A stretch of DNA of 64,000 nucleotides from Acidiphilium iwatense (GTDB lineage Bacteria; Pseudomonadota; Alphaproteobacteria; Acetobacterales; Acetobacteraceae), in contig NZ_JAKGBZ010000005.1 in assembly GCF_021556475.1 (NCBI RefSeq), forward strand, positions 79,290 to 143,289. The letters run 5' to 3'. The notes below the pieces were generated by a model. It was given only the letters and a program-made list of their open reading frames with translations, was not told where the DNA came from and ran no database searches. The position numbers were made by a program, and so were the translations under genes. Below are positions 62,581 to 64,000 of the stretch, piece after piece. Positions within the stretch are counted from its first letter, which is position 1, and each line of letters opens with the position of its first letter.

Positions 62581-63732
62581 ATGCTCGATGACGTGAAAGA
62601 AGGGTCCGGCGTGGGAATCATGTCCGCTTACCGGGCGCGGATCGAGACCGGCGCGATCCTGATGGACTCCGCGCAACGGCGGGCGGTGGAGCGGCTGCAG
62701 GAACTCTGGACCCGGCTGCGCGGCTACGACCCGCAGCCCAGAACGACGCCGAACGGCTGGCTCGGCCGCCTGCTGAACAAGAAACGGGTCGACGAAGTGC
62801 CGGTGGACTATCCGAACGGCCTCTATCTCGTGGGCGAGGTCGGGCGCGGCAAATCCATGCTCATGGACATGTTTTTCGACGCCGCCGAGGTTCCGCGCAA
62901 GCGCCGCGTGCATTTTCATGAATTCATTCAGGAATGCCACCAGCGCCTGCATCGCATCAATCAAGGCGAGGCGGAGGACGCGATCGCCGTGCTGGCGGCC
63001 AAGATCGCCGCCGAGGCTTCGTTGCTTTGCTTCGACGAATTCCAGATCCACGATATCGGCGATGCCATGTTGCTGGGCCGACTGTTCGAGGCGCTGTTCG
63101 CGCGAGCGGTGGTGATCGTCGCCACCTCGAACACGCTGCCCGACAATCTTTACAGAAACAAGCCGGGCTATGAGAGTTTCAAGCCCTTTATCGCGCTGCT
63201 GAAACGCCACCTCGACGTGCTGGTGCTTGATGGCGGACGCGATTACCGGCGCGAGCGGGTGCATGGCGTGCTGAATTGGCATGTGCCCGCCGACGGCAAC
63301 GCCGAGCGCGCGCTGGACGACGTGTTCGCCCGGCTGACCGGCGGAGCGACGCCGCAGCGAACCGCCCTGACCGTGTTCGGCCGCAAGCTCGTGGTGCCCT
63401 ATGCGGCCAATGGAGTGGCCCGGTTCGATTTTTCGGCGCTCTGCGCCCAGGCGTTGGGGGCGGGCGACTATCTGGCGTTGGCGACGCATTACGATACAGT
63501 TCTGATCGATGCGGTGCCGCTGCTTTCGCCGGAGAATTTCGACGAGGCGCGGCGGTTCATCACCCTGATCGACGCGCTCTATGAACATCGGGTGAAACTC
63601 TACACCTCGGCCGCCGCCGAGCCGGCGGCACTCTATACCTCAGGCACGGGGGCCGCGATTTTCGAACGAACGGTCTCGCGGCTTGAGGAGATGCGCAGCG
63701 AGGCGTATTTCGCGTTGGCCCACTTAACTTAG
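62581..63732 (+). CDS. zapE: Cell division protein ZapE (AFG1-like ATPase)
   Basis: The 383-residue AAA-type ATPase has Walker A LVGEVGRGKSMLMD, the VHFHEFIQECH block, Walker B LLCFDEFQIHDIGDAMLL and the VATSNTLPDNLYRN sensor region. It acts at the Z-ring under low-oxygen or stress conditions in E. coli and relates to mitochondrial AFG1/LACE1. In many alphaproteobacteria mdh follows; here it does not. Confidence 0.93.
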   Translation: MLDDVKEGSGVGIMSAYRARIETGAILMDSAQRRAVERLQELWTRLRGYDPQPRTTPNGWLGRLLNKKRVDEVPVDYPNGLYLVGEVGRGKSMLMDMFFDAAEVPRKRRVHFHEFIQECHQRLHRINQGEAEDAIAVLAAKIAAEASLLCFDEFQIHDIGDAMLLGRLFEALFARAVVIVATSNTLPDNLYRNKPGYESFKPFIALLKRHLDVLVLDGGRDYRRERVHGVLNWHVPADGNAERALDDVFARLTGGATPQRTALTVFGRKLVVPYAANGVARFDFSALCAQALGAGDYLALATHYDTVLIDAVPLLSPENFDEARRFITLIDALYEHRVKLYTSAAAEPAALYTSGTGAAIFERTVSRLEEMRSEAYFALAHLT

Positions 63733-63741
63733 GAGATGACA

Positions 63742-63882
63742 GTGGTGCCGTTTCCATGCGGTTGCGTGGTGCAAAACGATAGTCTAGGTCCGCGCCGGCA
63801 GGTGAAGCGTATCGCGGATAATATCGAAATCACAATATTTTCGGATGACAGGCCAATGACGACCGTACGGGGAATCAGATGA
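63742..63882 (+). CDS. Small open frame coupled to sucC (hypothetical)
   Basis: The whole zapE-sucC gap is open in one frame. AGGAG (63731-63735) is followed by ATG 63736 (too close) or GTG 63742 (better spacing). From GTG the product is 46 residues, with [20 protein letters not shown] in it, and TGA at 63880-63882 overlaps the sucC ATG as ATGA. The coupling suggests a translated leader. No homologue is recognised and it could be chance. Confidence 0.35.
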   Translation: MVPFPCGCVVQNDSLGPRRQVKRIADNIEITIFSDDRPMTTVRGIR

Positions 63883-64000
63883 ACATACATGAGTATCAGG
63901 CGAAGGAATTGCTGAGATCGTATGGGGTTTCGGTATTGGGGGGCAGTGTTGCGTGGAGCGGGGAGGAGGCTGCTTTTGCGGCTGGGAAGCTGCCTGGTCC
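63879..64000 (+). CDS. sucC: Succinyl-CoA (or malate-CoA) ligase beta subunit, N-terminal part
   Basis: The window ends after 40 codons. [17 protein letters not shown] is the invariant N-terminus of the ATP-grasp beta subunit of succinyl-CoA synthetase, which makes ATP/GTP in the TCA cycle; the malate thiokinase beta subunit MtkA has the same start, so the substrate cannot be fixed from this fragment. GGGGAA (63870-63874) is a possible ribosome site. The start overlaps the stop of the small upstream frame. Confidence 0.9.
   Translation, partial: MNIHEYQAKELLRSYGVSVLGGSVAWSGEEAAFAAGKLPG

Noticed and set aside
62400..62591. 63-codon open frame starting ATG 62400
   Set aside because: It is out of frame with the DUF2474-like small protein, has no membrane helix pattern and runs into zapE.

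Overview
The window is a stretch of high-GC chromosome from an alphaproteobacterium, most likely of the Acetobacteraceae/Rhodospirillales type. Lineage clues are an Hsp20-DUF1150 pair, a UbiK-like protein, an NDUFAF7-type methyltransferase, a hopanoid-type nucleoside phosphorylase, a Hint_2 surface protein, TPR-sulfotransferase proteins and a CIO-type bd oxidase. These assignments come from reading the protein sequences and were not checked by database search. No rRNA, tRNA or CRISPR array was recognised. No transposase gene was seen, although one palindromic MITE-like element is present.

Layout. 1-4.9 kb: end of a TctC-like receptor, radA-cvpA, purF, msrA. 4.9-5.8 kb: an Hsp20-DUF1150 heat-shock unit read leftwards from a probable RpoH promoter. 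5.8-9.3 kb: the translation cluster def-fmt-truA, infC (probable AUA start) and a phosphorylase. 9.3-15.8 kb: xthA and an FAH hydrolase, a glutamine amidotransferase, marR-lolA, an M17 aminopeptidase, a DUF1223 protein and a TetR regulator. 15.8-16.2 kb: an AT-rich gap with a perfect DnaA box, then uvrC. 18.2-20.5 kb: a beta-helix/Hint_2 surface protein.

20.4-24.85 kb: five leftward genes joined by stop/start overlaps (hldD, lgt, NDUFAF7-like, pgeF, lipoprotein). 24.9-31 kb: ubiK, maf, a quinone-type oxidoreductase, a YgjP-type peptidase, YcgN, a SYLF lipoprotein, a histidine phosphatase, and an ABC-2 exporter whose ATPase gene carries a frameshift. 31.1-34.6 kb: a 1148-residue Fe-S/flavin fusion oxidoreductase. 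34.6-41.9 kb: a leftward fatty-acid beta-oxidation operon (bifunctional FadB-like enzyme, acyl-CoA ligase, thiolase, two acyl-CoA dehydrogenases). Upstream of it lie an ACGTTAA-type palindrome and a perfect parS centromere site (42075-42090), which suggests the window is near the replication origin.

42.1-46.4 kb: a solute-binding protein, a gamma-glutamylcyclotransferase-like protein and two TPR proteins carrying transferase domains. 46.6-50.4 kb: an MbfA-like iron exporter, nitronate monooxygenase, AraC regulator and EamA exporter. 50.4-51.9 kb: GST and YgfZ, leftward. 52-57 kb: an envelope-glycan block (GT9, GT4, AsnB) followed by dihydroorotase. 57-59.5 kb: an aminotransferase and a divergent lipoprotein-type gamma-glutamyltransferase. 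59.8-62.5 kb: palindromic elements, then cydA-cydB and an overlapping DUF2474-like small subunit. 62.6-64 kb: zapE, a small open frame coupled to the next start, and the start of sucC.

Most genes are housekeeping or envelope functions. The most notable observations are the parS site, the AUA-start infC, the palindrome that supplies the cydA leader, the degenerate GGT active site, the fusion oxidoreductase and the two unlisted small proteins.
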